DNA from: Heligmosomoides polygyrus polygyrus
Lineage: Eukaryota > Nematoda > Chromadorea > Rhabditida > Heligmosomidae
Reading direction: 5' to 3'
DNA: 64,000 nt
Assembly: GCA_947396885.1 (NCBI GenBank)
Contig: OX377204.1
Location: forward strand, 95,552,728 to 95,616,727
How positions within the stretch are numbered: position 1 is the first letter of the stretch; every line of letters begins with the position of its first letter. Below, one piece after another: positions 10,834-20,745 of the stretch. A program made the translations under genes and the position numbers. Under the pieces are notes generated by a model that was not told the origin of the DNA, did not search any database, and saw nothing but the letters and a program-made list of their open reading frames with translations.

Positions 10834-10852
10834 TAGTTCGAATGCGTATTAG

Positions 10853-11232
10853 AATGAAATGCTGAGGTCATCGAAGTCATGGATTCAAAGTAAAAAACCA
10901 AAGTGGTAAAACCGATTTGTTTCCAGCTAACTGCACTAGACGGGAGGAGTGGCAGAAACCCGATCTCCGCAATAGCCAACTCTAAGTCTAGGCCAGCCTT
11001 CGTTCGTTCGTTCGTTCGTTCCTTGTTGATTGGACATGGGCCGCCTACATGGGAAAAGCACGGAAAACCGATTAAGAGGATCGACGACGAGCTAAACACG
11101 GATTCGAGCACCGCAGCTCTTCAGGCGCTGAATTGGAAAAGCGCCGAGGTAATTTCCTATCAAACATCGACGTCGCCGCCGAAAAAGAAAGCCAGCCATG
11201 TGATCTCTGTCATATCGAGAGGTTCAGAGTGA
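10853..11232 (+). other. Candidate exon with a KPxKR / PPKKK / VISVIS layout
   Basis: An open frame covers 10903-11232. The later part looks coding: it runs KPIKRIDDE, then PPKKKASHVISVISRGSE, and ends at a good splice-donor match (TTCAGA|GTGAGTTCC near 11228). The VISVIS core with nearby serine and acid resembles a SUMO-interaction motif. A similar layout occurs at 56283-56624. The front part holds a (TTCG)n repeat at 11000-11022 and is probably not exon. I do not recognise the protein, and a captured or decayed exon is as likely as a live gene. Confidence 0.3.
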
Positions 11233-11697
11233 GTTCCGAAAAGTGAGGAATTATTTCTCGAAATCTAGAAAAATTCCACATTTTAAAACGAAAAAAGCAA
11301 AAATTTTCTTCTAGAATAGTTTAAGAGAAACGAGGTCACCAGCGTCCTTTCACTATGGTCGTTTCCAATTTGGAACGTTTAAATAAATGAACGCGTGGCA
11401 CATCTCACGACGGACTGGCTAATATTGAGCTTCCTAATTTTATTGATTATTTATATCATTTTCGCTTCGAACTAGACATTTATCAAATCAAATTTGACAC
11501 TCTTCTAATTGTATGTTTGCTCTAAGGCTTTTGATATTAAAGCGAACTCTTCCAAATCGCAAATGTCATGAGGCAGGTTAAATTGAAGACTCAATAAGGT
11601 GTCTAAAAAAATTTGTTCAAGGAAAGGTTGGTGTAACTTAAAAAATGAAAAAATTTTAGACAAAGTGAAAAGAGCTTCCATAGTTGCACACACCTAA
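11233..11697. repeat. Unclassified DNA with a dispersed AT-rich repeat
   Basis: The 11480-11660 part is the reverse-orientation relative of the block at 8880-9060 (tttgctctaaggcttttgat, then gcgaactcttccaaatcg). The remainder is unclassified. Confidence 0.45.
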
Positions 11698-11699
11698 TA

Positions 11700-12942
11700 T
11701 TAGGGTGTCCAGGAAGTATCTGCAGAAATACGTCAATTTTTCAAAATAACACAATTTTTTATCAACATTTTATTAATCAACCAAATAATTTTCATCAACA
11801 TCAACCGCTCTCCGCCAACGTTCCGCAAGACTTCGAATTCCTTTGGAGTGGAAATCCGGTGACTTGAAGGCGAAAAAAGCTCAGAGGTCATTTTCGAGGT
11901 GCTCACGATCTTCATAACGCTTCCCTTCCAGATGATGCTGAAGTGATCAAAGAAGGTGGTAGTCACTTGGGGCCAGATATGGGCTGTACGGTGGATGCGG
12001 TAGAACTTCCCATCCGAGTTCCGGAATCCTCTGACAAGTCGTCTTCGCGATGTGTGGGTGCGCGTTATCGTGCAGCAAGCGAACTTTGCCGAGCCTGGGC
12101 TGTTCCTTGCGCATCTTGTCGGGCGGTCTCTGCAGTTGGGAGAGTAGACCTCGGCAGTGACAGTCGTGCTGTCAGGCAGCAGCTCGAATTGGTAGATCCC
12201 ATAAACTACCCACCAGACACCCAGCATGAATTCCCTCGCATGAATTTACCTTTTACGAAGGATTTCGGCACTTCATCGCGTTGGCACCACGAACGTTTAC
12301 GAGCGTGGTTGACGTACTCATTTTTCGTCTCCTGTGACGATGGTGTCCAGCCAGTTGGAGGTGCGACTTCTGGAGAGCAGCCGAGTGCATACGTCCAGAC
12401 GTCTTCGCCGGTTGTCGTCGGACAGTTCGTGTGGGAGCCACTGACCGAGCTTCTTAACCATTCCAATAGATCGCAGTCCATTGTCCACGATGGATCGGGA
12501 ACATCCAAGAGCAGCGGCAAAATAACGCACACCTTCACATGGATGCTGCTCCGCCAGTTTCCTCAGTTCATTCAAAGATATCGTTGTCGGCCACCAGAGC
12601 GAGGCTCATCTTCGAGACTCCTGTTCCCGCTTCTGAAGCGTTCGAACCAGCTATACACAGACCGTTCAGAAGGAGCTTCAGAGTAGAATACATGACACAG
12701 GTTTCGATAGGCTTCTGCAGCGGAGTGCCCAGATTCAAACTCGTAAAGGAGTACGTGTCTAATATGGGTAGACAGCTCGGCCATCGTACAGTGAAATAGG
12801 CATGGAAGACGGAGCTGGATATGTTATGCAGATACAGCAGGATAGTGTCTTTATACAGCACTTATGTTGAAATCTTCAGAACATTCTAGAAAATGTCTGG
12901 AACATTGAGAAGTTTTCTGCAGATACTTTCTCGACACCCTGA
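11700..12942 (-). mobile_element. Mariner element C
   Basis: Ends are TTAGGGTGTCCAGGAAGTAT at 11700 and the complement of TCAGGGTGTCGAGAAAGTAT at 12942, with TA on both sides. Length is 1243 bp. A second, older member of the same subfamily lies at 17690-18540. Confidence 0.9.
11750..12784 (-). pseudogene. Mariner transposase pseudogene (element C)
   Basis: Minus-strand pieces in order: the N-terminal domain (MAELSTHIRHVLLYEFESGH; SVYSWFERFRSGNRSLED), a frameshift near 12574, then the second helix-turn-helix and linker (SRSIVDNGLRSIGMVKKLGQ; WLPHELSDDNRRRR) with the first catalytic region IVTGDEK. After further frameshifts come [27 protein letters not shown] and an SDYH-type third motif. At least three frameshifts. 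The family's catalytic aspartates can be found by changing frame, but no intact protein is possible. Confidence 0.88.
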
Positions 12943-13497
12943 TATAATAGTAATGTACAGAAACACCATTACTTACTGGATAACCTAATTGAATCCATGG
13001 CGCATCCCACAGAGAGTTTGGCCTGCGCCGATTTAGTCATAATAATTACTTCTAGGCTGCTTTAATCGATGTCTGCACCACTTTATTTAGATCAGAACTT
13101 CTAGCCAAGATGTCTATAACCTCAATGATTGACAAGGCATGTCTAGAGGCTCGCGTCACTGCAGCAAAAACACCGGGAGAACGGGGCGAAGCCGTCCGAA
13201 AAAGAGGAGCTAATTTCAACGGCGTGATAGAGCCGGGACGAGTTTTTGTCGACACATCGAGAACATGGACAACGAGGGCAGTTGGGAGCGCCCTCGTGCG
13301 CTTCTTTCAGCTGGAATTAGAATAATTTACAATACGGCGACGATTAGGAGGCGAGGGTGAGATCACACTGCTTCGTCCTTCCTGCTAAAGGGCATCGCTG
13401 GGCATCTACGAGCAGGAAGTCACTAGAAGCTAGAGCTTCCTGATCTCTTAATCGGTTCAATATTTACTTAAAGGCTAAGGATAAAGGACGGTATTAT
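12943..13497 (-). other. Unclassified region with a weak candidate coding segment
   Basis: On the minus strand about 83 codons are open (about 13300 to 13052), ending RHALSIIEVIDILARSSDLN then a short tail and a stop. Codon use looks natural, but a stop lies just upstream in frame and no clean splice acceptor fits. The opposite strand also has an open frame with an ATG at 13110. I do not recognise either. Confidence 0.2.
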
Positions 13498-13772
13498 TAC
13501 TCAATCCCTTTTGGGATGCGCCACGCATTCTACTTCTACGGATGTCGTGGAGGCGAGTTGAATGCGTATTTGGCCATACAATGACTTGCGGTGGCCAGCC
13601 GATGAACAGGTCAGCGCTTTATCCTTCCCAGACAAGTCTGGTACCAATTCACCGACCCTGGAGGGATGGAAGGCTTGGTTGGCCTGGGCGAGGCGGAAAA
13701 TCCGAGCCATGAACATGGTATCGGGTGCACGTGACAGCCGGCGCCTCTTCTAACTGCGCTACATGCTCCCCA
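13498..13772 (-). repeat. tRNA-derived SINE, near full length
   Basis: A complete minus-strand copy, from the tail (gggatgcgccacgcattcta) through the body (ccagacaagtctggtaccaa; ggagggatggaaggcttggt) to the tRNA-like head (actgcgctacatg). It sits head-to-head with the copy at 13908. Confidence 0.85.
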
Positions 13773-13907
13773 ATGTTTATTGACACATATGTTAAAACAT
13801 GGCGCATAACAACGTCTCCAATGACTATTTCTACAGATACAAATGAAGCTGCTGGGGCAATCCTCGCCGAATCAAAAGCAAGGCTTATGCAATTCGTAAT
13901 AGCACAT

Positions 13908-14195
13908 GATGGCGCAGTCGGAAAAGGCGCATGTGTCGCGATCCCAATACCAGGTTCCTGGTTCGGATTTCCCGCCCAGGCCAACCAAGCCGTCCATCCC
14001 TCCGGGGTCGGTAAATTGGTACCAGACTTGTCTGGGAAGGATAAAGCACTGACTTGTACATCGTCTGGCCACCGTAAGTCATTGTATGACATACCATCCA
14101 TTCAAATTGCCTCCACGATATCCCGTAGAAGTAGAATGCGTAGCGCATCCCAAAGGGGATTGAGTAACGCTGTCCTTTATCCTTTTTTATACTTT
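13908..14195 (+). repeat. tRNA-derived SINE, near full length
   Basis: Plus-strand copy. The A-box-like tggcgcagtcgg and the B-box-like ggttcggatttcc mark an RNA polymerase III promoter of tRNA origin. The body contains ggtaccagacttgtctggga and the tail gtagaatgcgtagcgcatcc. Confidence 0.88.
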
Positions 14196-14462
14196 ACATT
14201 CCACTTTAATGGCCGAAATATTATTAGAAATCGAAACGGAAAAAAGTGTTCTGCGAAATTCAAAATAAAATGTCAAAAAACCAGCGAGGATTTTGTTTCC
14301 AACCTATAATAATACAACGCATGGCGCAATCCAGGGGTGCCCACTAAATCTTAGCACTGTGTTGTCCTAGCAGTACAATTTTCTCTTATTCTCTCTAATT
14401 TTTCATTTCTCTCCTTTCTCTGTGTTCACCTTTTTGTCCACTTATTCAGAACTCAAGCAATA

Positions 14463-14745
14463 ATGGGCGCGTGTAGCGCAGTCGGAGGAGGTGTCGGCTG
14501 TCGCGTACACCTTATACCGGGTTCCTGGTTCGGATTTCCCGCCCAGGCCAACCAAGCCTTCCATCCCTCCAAGGTTCATGAATTGGTACCAGACTTGTCC
14601 GAGAAGGATAGAGCTCTGTCTTGTTCATCGGCTGGCCACTGCAAGTCATTATGTGGCCAAATACGCATTCAAATCGCCTCCACATAGAAGTAGAATGCAT
14701 GGCGCATCCCAGAAGTGATTAAATAACGTCGCCCTTTATCATTTT
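14463..14745 (+). repeat. tRNA-derived SINE, near full length
   Basis: The clearest promoter of the family: A box TAGCGCAGTCGG at about 14474 and B box GGTTCGGATTTCC at about 14527. The body and tail match the other copies. Confidence 0.9.
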
Positions 14746-15049
14746 TTAGCCAATTCAAGAACCACACGAACTAGAAAAGAAGGGAAACCCTAAAAGGATC
14801 AAATTCAGTAGGCTCTTTAAAAAAGCAAGGTAGAAAATGTAAAACAATATGCACTTGACTGCGTAATCGAGCTGTTTACCCGGCTGACATTCCAGCTGAG
14901 CCGGGAAGTCATTAATTTTTTTTATAATTATTGGTAAATAATTGAGTTCAAGCAGCATTGCTTCACAATTGTTTACGTATGAGGTTCACTTCCCCTTCTA
15001 TGGCGCTTATTCTGAAGTTTAAGCTGTAACTTATAGCCGATAGCACAGC
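14746..15049. other. Unclassified AT-rich spacer
   Basis: No gene or known repeat seen between two SINE copies. Confidence 0.3.
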
Positions 15050-15345
15050 ACGTAATGACGCAGTCGGATTAGTCGCCGGCTGTCGCGTGCACCCGGTTCT
15101 TCTAGGTTCTTGGTTCGGGTCCTGTCCAGGCTAGCCAGGCCTTCCATCCCTCCGGGTACGGTGATTTGGTACCAGACCTGTCTCGGGAGGATAAAGCGCC
15201 GACTTGTCCATCAGCTGGCCACCGCAAGTCGTTGTATGGGCCGAATTTGTGGTTCCAATCGTTTCCACGACATTCCTTGGAAGCAGAATGCGTGGCGGAT
15301 CTCGATTACCACTGACTAACGCCGTTTTTTATTCTTCAACTTTAT
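15050..15345 (+). repeat. tRNA-derived SINE, older copy
   Basis: Same order of blocks as the 14463 copy but more diverged (gacgcagtcggattag, then ggttcttggttcgggtc, then ggtaccagacctgtctcggg). Confidence 0.85.
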
Positions 15346-15683
15346 TCTAATGCTAACTTGTAGCAGAAGATTTAGGCTATTTTAAAGGATTTTTCCATGA
15401 ATTCTGAAAATAATTTTTCTTTTCTAATTTGTTTTCAAATTTGTGTTGTTGTTGTCCTAGAACCGCTTTCTTTACAAATTTGGTCATACTAGACTTTTGT
15501 GCCACTTTCACGTCAAATTGGACACTTTTGAAGTCAAATTAGACACTCTTCTAAACGAATGTTTGCTTCTGAAATCAAATAAAGTCTTCGGAATTGAAAC
15601 GAGCTTCTTACCATTGAACTTCAGTCCAACCAAGATGGTTAGAATAATTTTGAATTCAGGGAAATCTGGTATAATTTTCGGCA
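15346..15683. repeat. Dispersed AT-rich repeat
   Basis: Contains cgtcaaattggacacttttg and agtcaaattagacactcttc, the complement of blocks near 9388 and 1340. The MITE that follows is inserted at its end. Confidence 0.5.
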
Positions 15684-15878
15684 CATGTCGCGAAAATGGG
15701 CAGCATTGGGAGGTGTGAGCGTGCCAGCCAATCAGATCGTATCAAATTGGCGTGCCATTCAGAGAGGGCCTGTACGCGCAGTACTGTGATTGGCTGACGT
15801 ATGTTCGGACGGTGCTTTGCTTGGTTGTCATTGGTTGGCGCGCCATCACCTATCAATGCTGTCCATCTTCGCGACATG
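15684..15878. mobile_element. CATGTCGCG-end MITE, copy 2
   Basis: Inverted ends CATGTCGCGAAAATGGGCAG and ctgtccatcttcgcgacatg; 195 bp. This is the best-preserved pair of ends in the family. Confidence 0.88.
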
Positions 15879-15959
15879 ATTCTAATTTTTCCTGCACTTT
15901 TTAGTTCGGCTGCCTGAATAGCTTAATAATTTTATAAAATATTTGTATTCGAAAAAATA

Positions 15960-16400
15960 ATGAATTGCATTTGGTTTTGAAGCGCAACAAAGTGACAATT
16001 AAACTTTTAAAAATCAAAATTAAAAATTATTAATAATTAAAAACTAAAAATCGAATTAATTAAAATTAAATTAAAAGTCGAGATCGCGCCATGCACTCGA
16101 AAACTCGTTGCTATTTTTATCTTATTGATAGTGTAAGTATCGCTTAATTGAGTGTGGATATGTATGATCTTTACAATTTTATTTGGTGCATTGTTTGTAG
16201 AAGGGAAACTCCATGCAAACAGAAATTTTGCTATCAGTCGATTAAAAACCGCAAAGTTTCGGACGGGGCATGGCGCAATCTGTTCTTTTAGACTAAAAAT
16301 TGCTACTTTTCTGCACTTTGAAATAAGCAGTCCAACATCTTTCTCCAAAAAAATTGCATAGCATTTCAAACTTCATTTCAAACAAATTGTATGAGATTTT
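15960..16400. repeat. AT-rich foldback element with gcgccatgc arms
   Basis: The left arm holds gatcgcgccatgcactcgaa followed by tattgatagtgtaag. The right arm holds the opposite ggggcatggcgcaatctg. Relatives are at about 22060-22470 and 54770-55270. It has no coding capacity. Confidence 0.6.
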
Positions 16401-17214
16401 AAAAAATTCAAATTGTATAGCAAAAGTGTGATTACTTTTCAAAACACGTGAACTGAATACTTTAAAAAATCATCTTTAAAATATAGTAATTTTATTGGAA
16501 AAATTCTGCTTTAAACTGAAGGACGCTTATTTTGTTTTGAACGATTTTCGGTTTGAAAAGACAAGCAGTTTCTTCAGCGTAGCCAAGATTGTTAGCAAGT
16601 TTTTAATGCGGCTAACATTTCGGCGTTGCCCCTAGTTCAGAGCCTTAAACTTGGGTAATTAAACCGATTTTCAGTTCGGGTTCAGAAGTGTTCAACGTGC
16701 CTTGAAAAGTGACCCATTTGATTTGGAGTATCCAATTTGACTTTAAAATTGTATAAAAAGACAAAAAATGATTATAGAAGCAGTAAGAAAACGAGAAACG
16801 TAGAACTTACTGCCTAACCAAATATAGACTAAAAGGATTAGCGCAACAGACTGACATGTAGGCTGCACATTACGCGACTAATTTGTTTTTCTGCTTGTGG
16901 TGCACATTTATCGGCCCCGTCTTGGCCTCATTCTCGTCGAGCTGTTTGGAGAAATTGATATTTATTGAGAGAAACTAATCCGAAAGAAGCCGTCGAGGTG
17001 TGTGTAGTTTAGCGTCCTCAAATTACCTTTTTTAATAGGTATTTGAATGGTTTTTCTTGGTAATTTGAGTACTCAAATTCGAGCATCCAGAAAAAACGCA
17101 TTTTTCGAATTTATTCGACTTCGGAAATTTATGTGCACTAAAAACCATACGAACACACGCAAAGTTTTGGGAGTCTAACTGAAGTGTGTAGTGCTTTCTG
17201 GCGCTATACTACAT
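16401..17214. other. Unclassified region around an SL1-like sequence
   Basis: AT-rich, with a dispersed ttgaaaagtgacccatttga block near 16700 and the SL1-like sequence at 16644-16665. No gene seen. Confidence 0.4.
16644..16665 (-). other. SL1-like spliced-leader sequence, one mismatch
   Basis: On the minus strand 21 of 22 bases match nematode SL1 (GGTTTAATTACCCAAG start). It is followed by gctctgaac, not by the GT that follows the leader in an SL RNA gene. A reverse-transcribed, trans-spliced mRNA end would explain this. Confidence 0.6.
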
Positions 17215-17405
17215 CCCGGATCAACTGAAGGTTTGGGCTCCGCCCAGGTCAATTAAGCTCTGCATTTCTCCATGAGGAGATGAATTTGTGCAGACTTGTG
17301 TGGGAAAAGATAGAACACTGATTATCCACCGCAACTCATCGTATAGGTGAAATATGCACTCAAATTGCCTCCACGACACCCCGTAGAAGTGGAATGCATA
17401 GTGCA
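17215..17405 (+). repeat. SINE fragment without head
   Basis: Body and tail of the main SINE (gtgcagacttgtgtgggaaa; caaattgcctccacgacacc). The tRNA-like part is gone. Confidence 0.75.
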
Positions 17406-17689
17406 ATCTGCTGCTCTATTCGAGCCATTGCGAAACGTTCTACTTTTTCGATGGATAAGCACGATGAACCACCGAAAATAATCGAGCAGGACAAGGAACA
17501 ACTGCACTGCGAGCGAATGAACTGAGGCCATGTATAAATTGAATTCTGCTGGACAAAATTGAAGAGCGGAATGTGCGACATTCTGAATTTTATTCAGAAT
17601 ATTGCATTTCGAAGTGTTACGAAAGGACTGAGTTAGGAAATGGAATCGAGTTGCAGAAGGTGAAGCTCTCGTCATCTCTAAGGATGTTT
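17406..17689. other. Unclassified spacer
   Basis: May include the decayed 5' part of the mariner that follows, but no motif is readable. Confidence 0.3.
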
Positions 17690-18053
17690 TTCAGCTCTCG
17701 CACGATGAGGTGCATGACGCAAGACGATAGGCTTCCTTATCGCGTGAATTCAAATAAGTGCGTCGACAACGGACTGCGATCTTTAGGAAGAGTGAAGAAG
17801 CTCCGTCAGATGCTCCCGACGGCAACCGTTGAAGACGTCTGGACATTTGCACTCAGCTGCTCTTCTGAAGCTGCCTGCAGCTTCTATTGGCTGCATGGAG
17901 ATGACAAATGAGTCCTCTGCATCGACCAAACCTGCTGGATGCAGCTGAAACCTCTCGGGAAGGTGAAATCCATGAGAAGACGGTCATGCTGAGCATCAGA
18001 TGGAGAGTTTATGGAATCTACCATTTCGAACTGCTCCCTGACAACACCAGGGG

Positions 18054-18183
18054 GCAGATTCATCAACCGCTTACCGCCTCTGACGGCGAAAATACCGCCA
18101 AACCCCCTGATATGGCATTCATTAACGTCAGGTTTGGCGGTATTTTCACCGTTATCGGTCGGTAAGCGGTTGGTGAATCTGGC
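18054..18183. mobile_element. 130-bp palindromic MITE
   Basis: Nearly the whole element folds back: gcagattcatcaaccgctta at the left and taagcggttggtgaatctgg at the right, with ggcgaaaataccgccaaacc answered by ggtttggcggtattttcacc. It lies within the mariner remnant. Confidence 0.85.
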
Positions 18184-18246
18184 TTCAGATTACCGCCGAG
18201 GTCTACTCCAAAGACTGACCAGCAAGATCCGCAAGGAACACCCCAG

Positions 18247-18413
18247 GAGCCGGATTAATCAACGACTTACGGAACTTTAACTGAGAATTGTAAGCGAAAA
18301 GCCCAGATAACGCGGCTTATCGCTCACCATATCGCTTGAGAAGCTGCGTTATCCGAGCTTTCCGCTTTCAATTCGATGTTAAAGTAACGTAAGTCGTTGA
18401 TGAATACGGCTCC
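18247..18413. mobile_element. 167-bp palindromic MITE
   Basis: Ends gagccggattaatcaacgac and gtcgttgatgaatacggctc are inverted. The ends are of the same attcatcaac type as the neighbouring MITE but the interior differs. A single similar end is seen near 62080. Confidence 0.85.
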
Positions 18414-18540
18414 AGGCAGGTCGACAAGGTTCGATCGCGACACGGCAACTCACAAGTCCTCATCTCGCGAATAAGACTTCCCAGAAAATCCTGGAAATTG
18501 GGTCTGAAGTTCAGAACATTAAATTAGGGAATGGTATGAG

Positions 18541-18882
18541 AAATACTGCACACTGGTGAAAACGCCATAGAAATCGTCAATGGGCAGCACTTCAAATAAA
18601 AAAAAACAGTGGAGGAACTCAAAGAATGTAGAATGTAGTTGAGATGCAGCGGGATGGTAAAGGCTGCAGCGTCTTTCCGACTTTTTCATAAGTTGTTCTT
18701 TCCCATAGTGACATTTTGAAGACAACAGAAGCAATCAGCAAGTAGGTGGGACTTCCACAGACTGGAAGAGCATTGTTCTTGCTCTTCCAAGGAACAACTT
18801 ACTGAGCGATGACTAACTCCATATTATACGACACGATGGTGCAATACAAATTCGAGGGAACAGATAGTGTTTTGCCCCTCCA
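18541..18882. other. Unclassified spacer
   Basis: Nothing recognised. Confidence 0.3.
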
Positions 18883-18946
18883 CTCTGCACCAACACTGCT
18901 ATCCTTAAAGCGGCTCCGCTTTAAGGATAGCAGTGTTGGTGCAGAG
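18883..18946. repeat. Perfect 31-bp-arm palindrome
   Basis: Left arm 18883-18913 (ctctgcaccaacactgctat...) and right arm 18916-18946 are exact reverse complements with a 2-nt centre. Outside the arms the symmetry continues imperfectly (gcccctccact / gggagtgggc). Confidence 0.92.
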
Positions 18947-19351
18947 GGAGTGGGCATTAGAAAGTGGGCAGAGCTGGTGCAGCACTGGAACTGTGCCGCA
19001 TGCGGCCTGCCGCTGCGGCTATCATGTACAAATTGACTCCTGTGGTCACGCAAGCACCTACTACTAACAGCCTGATGTGTGCCAAAACTATCGCGACACC
19101 AGCGGTTGAACCGTAAAACCAATTCGGTGCGGCCGAGAGGCGACATCGCTACCCACTGCGCCAGCCAACCACACTCCACCGGGTGGCAGCAGGTCGTGAT
19201 GAACTTCGCGCTCACGCTTCCACATGCGTTTTTTCGACCACGGAAGAGCATTCTGAAAAAATTAACTACGGTCTTGGACTCCCACACGGAACCCTACATC
19301 CCGTAAAAATTGCATCGCTAAAGCTCATCGCCACTTCAGAGGCTCTCCTTG
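18947..19351. other. Unclassified region
   Basis: No supported gene. It contains cggtgcggccgagagg, which also appears near 51280. Confidence 0.35.
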
Positions 19352-19674
19352 TTAGGCCACGTTCATACTTCCATCGCCGTGCAACGCGATGATTTGTAAA
19401 TAGAGCAAATTGTTTCATCGCGTCGCTCTCGAAATCGGCGCGATGCGACTGATCGCGGCGGATTGGGGCACGATATTGCTGCTCCAGTCGTCCTTCGCAG
19501 TGAAACCGGAAATGTGTGCACAATTACGTGTGTGTAAGTACGCTACTGTGCGTAATCGTGTGCGTCGCTGGCCGTTCGTAGTGCTCATGGTCGTCCGAAA
19601 CAACGCGACGCGGTGGGACGCATCGCACCGTTTGAATCGCGTCGCCGGGCGATGGAAGTATAAACAGCTCCTTA
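19352..19674. mobile_element. GC-rich MITE, long type
   Basis: Inverted ends ggccacgttcatacttccat and atggaagtataaacagctcc. The interior (gatcgcggcggattggggca; gtgcgtaatcgtgtgcgtcg) is shared with copies at 48184-48858 and 57874-58192. No protein is coded. Confidence 0.8.
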
Positions 19675-19811
19675 AGGCCACGCTTATACTTCGTCGCGGT
19701 GCGACGCTACGCCACGCGTAGTGGCCATATTGATTGTGCGACGCGATCGATCAATTTGGCCTCATTGCGTGGCCATCGCGTCGCACCGTGACGAAGTATA
19801 AACGGACCTAA
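19675..19811. mobile_element. GC-rich MITE, short type
   Basis: Ends aaggccacgcttatacttcg and cgaagtataaacggacctaa are inverted. The centre carries ttgatcgatcaatttgg-like motifs. Related to copies at 21270, 45121 and 48047. TAA-like bases at the ends suggest a 3-bp target duplication of the PIF/Harbinger type, which is an inference. Confidence 0.8.
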
Positions 19812-19943
19812 GGGGTCGTTTAGAGTGCGCGCGATGCGCGATGCGATACCATGCGTAGTGGCCGAATTGATCAATCGCGTCGCTCGATCAATTTGTTCAC
19901 TAAACGTGCATCGCGTCGCGCGTCGCGCGCCACTAAACGACCC
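19812..19943. mobile_element. ggggtcgtttag-end MITE
   Basis: Ends ggggtcgtttagagtgcgcg and cgcgcgccactaaacgaccc are inverted; the full-length twin is at 39801-39934. Confidence 0.8.
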
Positions 19944-20240
19944 GCCGAAGCAATGGTGTGACATAGGCCGCGTTTATACTTCGACGCCGAGCGAGGCGAC
20001 GCCATGTAGTGGCCAAATTGATCAATCGCGTCCGCTCGATCAATTTGTCCACTAAACGTGCATTGCGTCGCGCGTCGCGCGCCACTAAACGACCCGCCGA
20101 AGCAATGGTGTGACATAGGCCACGTTTATACTTCGACACCGAGCGAGGCGACGCCATGTAGTGGCCAAATTGATCGATCGCGTTGCTCAAACAATGTGGC
20201 TACAACACATGGTGTCGCGTCGCTCGGCGTCGAAGTGTAA
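19944..20240. repeat. 152-bp tandem duplication of MITE sequence
   Basis: The block from gccgaagcaatggtgtgaca recurs 152 bp later (19944 and 20096) and contains a hybrid of the short-type MITE start and the ggggtcgtttag-type end. This suggests duplication by unequal exchange between MITE copies. Confidence 0.75.
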
Positions 20241-20745
20241 GGCCTATGTCATACCATCGCTCTTCGCTAGCGAAGGCGATGGACAACTAACACAATTGGG
20301 GAAGGGAACGTATCAACGTTGTGGAAGGGCAGACGCGTGTAGCAGTTGTCCGACCCACCGCTAGCGAGGCCTCGCTAGCGGGGTGTCATACCTTCGAGCG
20401 ATACGGCATCGCTACCGATGCGACCGCGTCGCTGAGCTGAGCAGAGCGTCGGCCAGCATCGGCAGCGATGCTATCCCATCAATCTCCCCGTTTTCATAAT
20501 TTTTTAATCTCCTCGCGGCGCAAATAGGGCCCGGGGGGGGGGTGGTAACCATGTAGCAGGGTCCTATTTGATTTTTGAAACCGGAATTTATTTGCAGCAA
20601 TGGTGTGTTCTAGCCCTCCCGACGCAGCTGCACACAACGCTATTAACTGCACGCCTATTCGCTAGCTCCACGCTAGCGAAGAGACTTCGCTCATCGCTCT
20701 GTTCGTCGCCTTCGCTCGGGGTGAGCGAAGGTATGACATAGGCCT
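20241..20745. mobile_element. GGCCTATGTCATACC element, copy 1
   Basis: Inverted ends ggcctatgtcataccatcgc and gcgaaggtatgacataggcc. Short sub-palindromes (cgctagcgaggcctcgctagcg) occur inside. It carries an extra block of about 145 bp (about 20475-20620) that copy 2 at 45849-46208 lacks. A run of 10 G lies at 20533-20542. No protein. Confidence 0.85.

Larger units (their letters stand above)
17690..18540 (+). pseudogene. Mariner remnant, subfamily of element C
   Basis: Plus-strand pieces match element C's transposase: VDNGLRSLGRVKKLRQMLP, then LSIRWRVYGIYHFELLPDN, then a stretch equivalent to TAEVYS, then KIRKEHP. Two MITEs interrupt it, at 18054-18183 and 18247-18413. When they are ignored the mariner sequence continues on the other side, so they are younger. 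No terminal repeats are left. Confidence 0.8.

Noticed and set aside
19825..20364. Basic proteins of 60-90 codons on both strands
   Set aside because: They come from CG-rich inverted repeats of MITEs and repeat in different frames in each copy.
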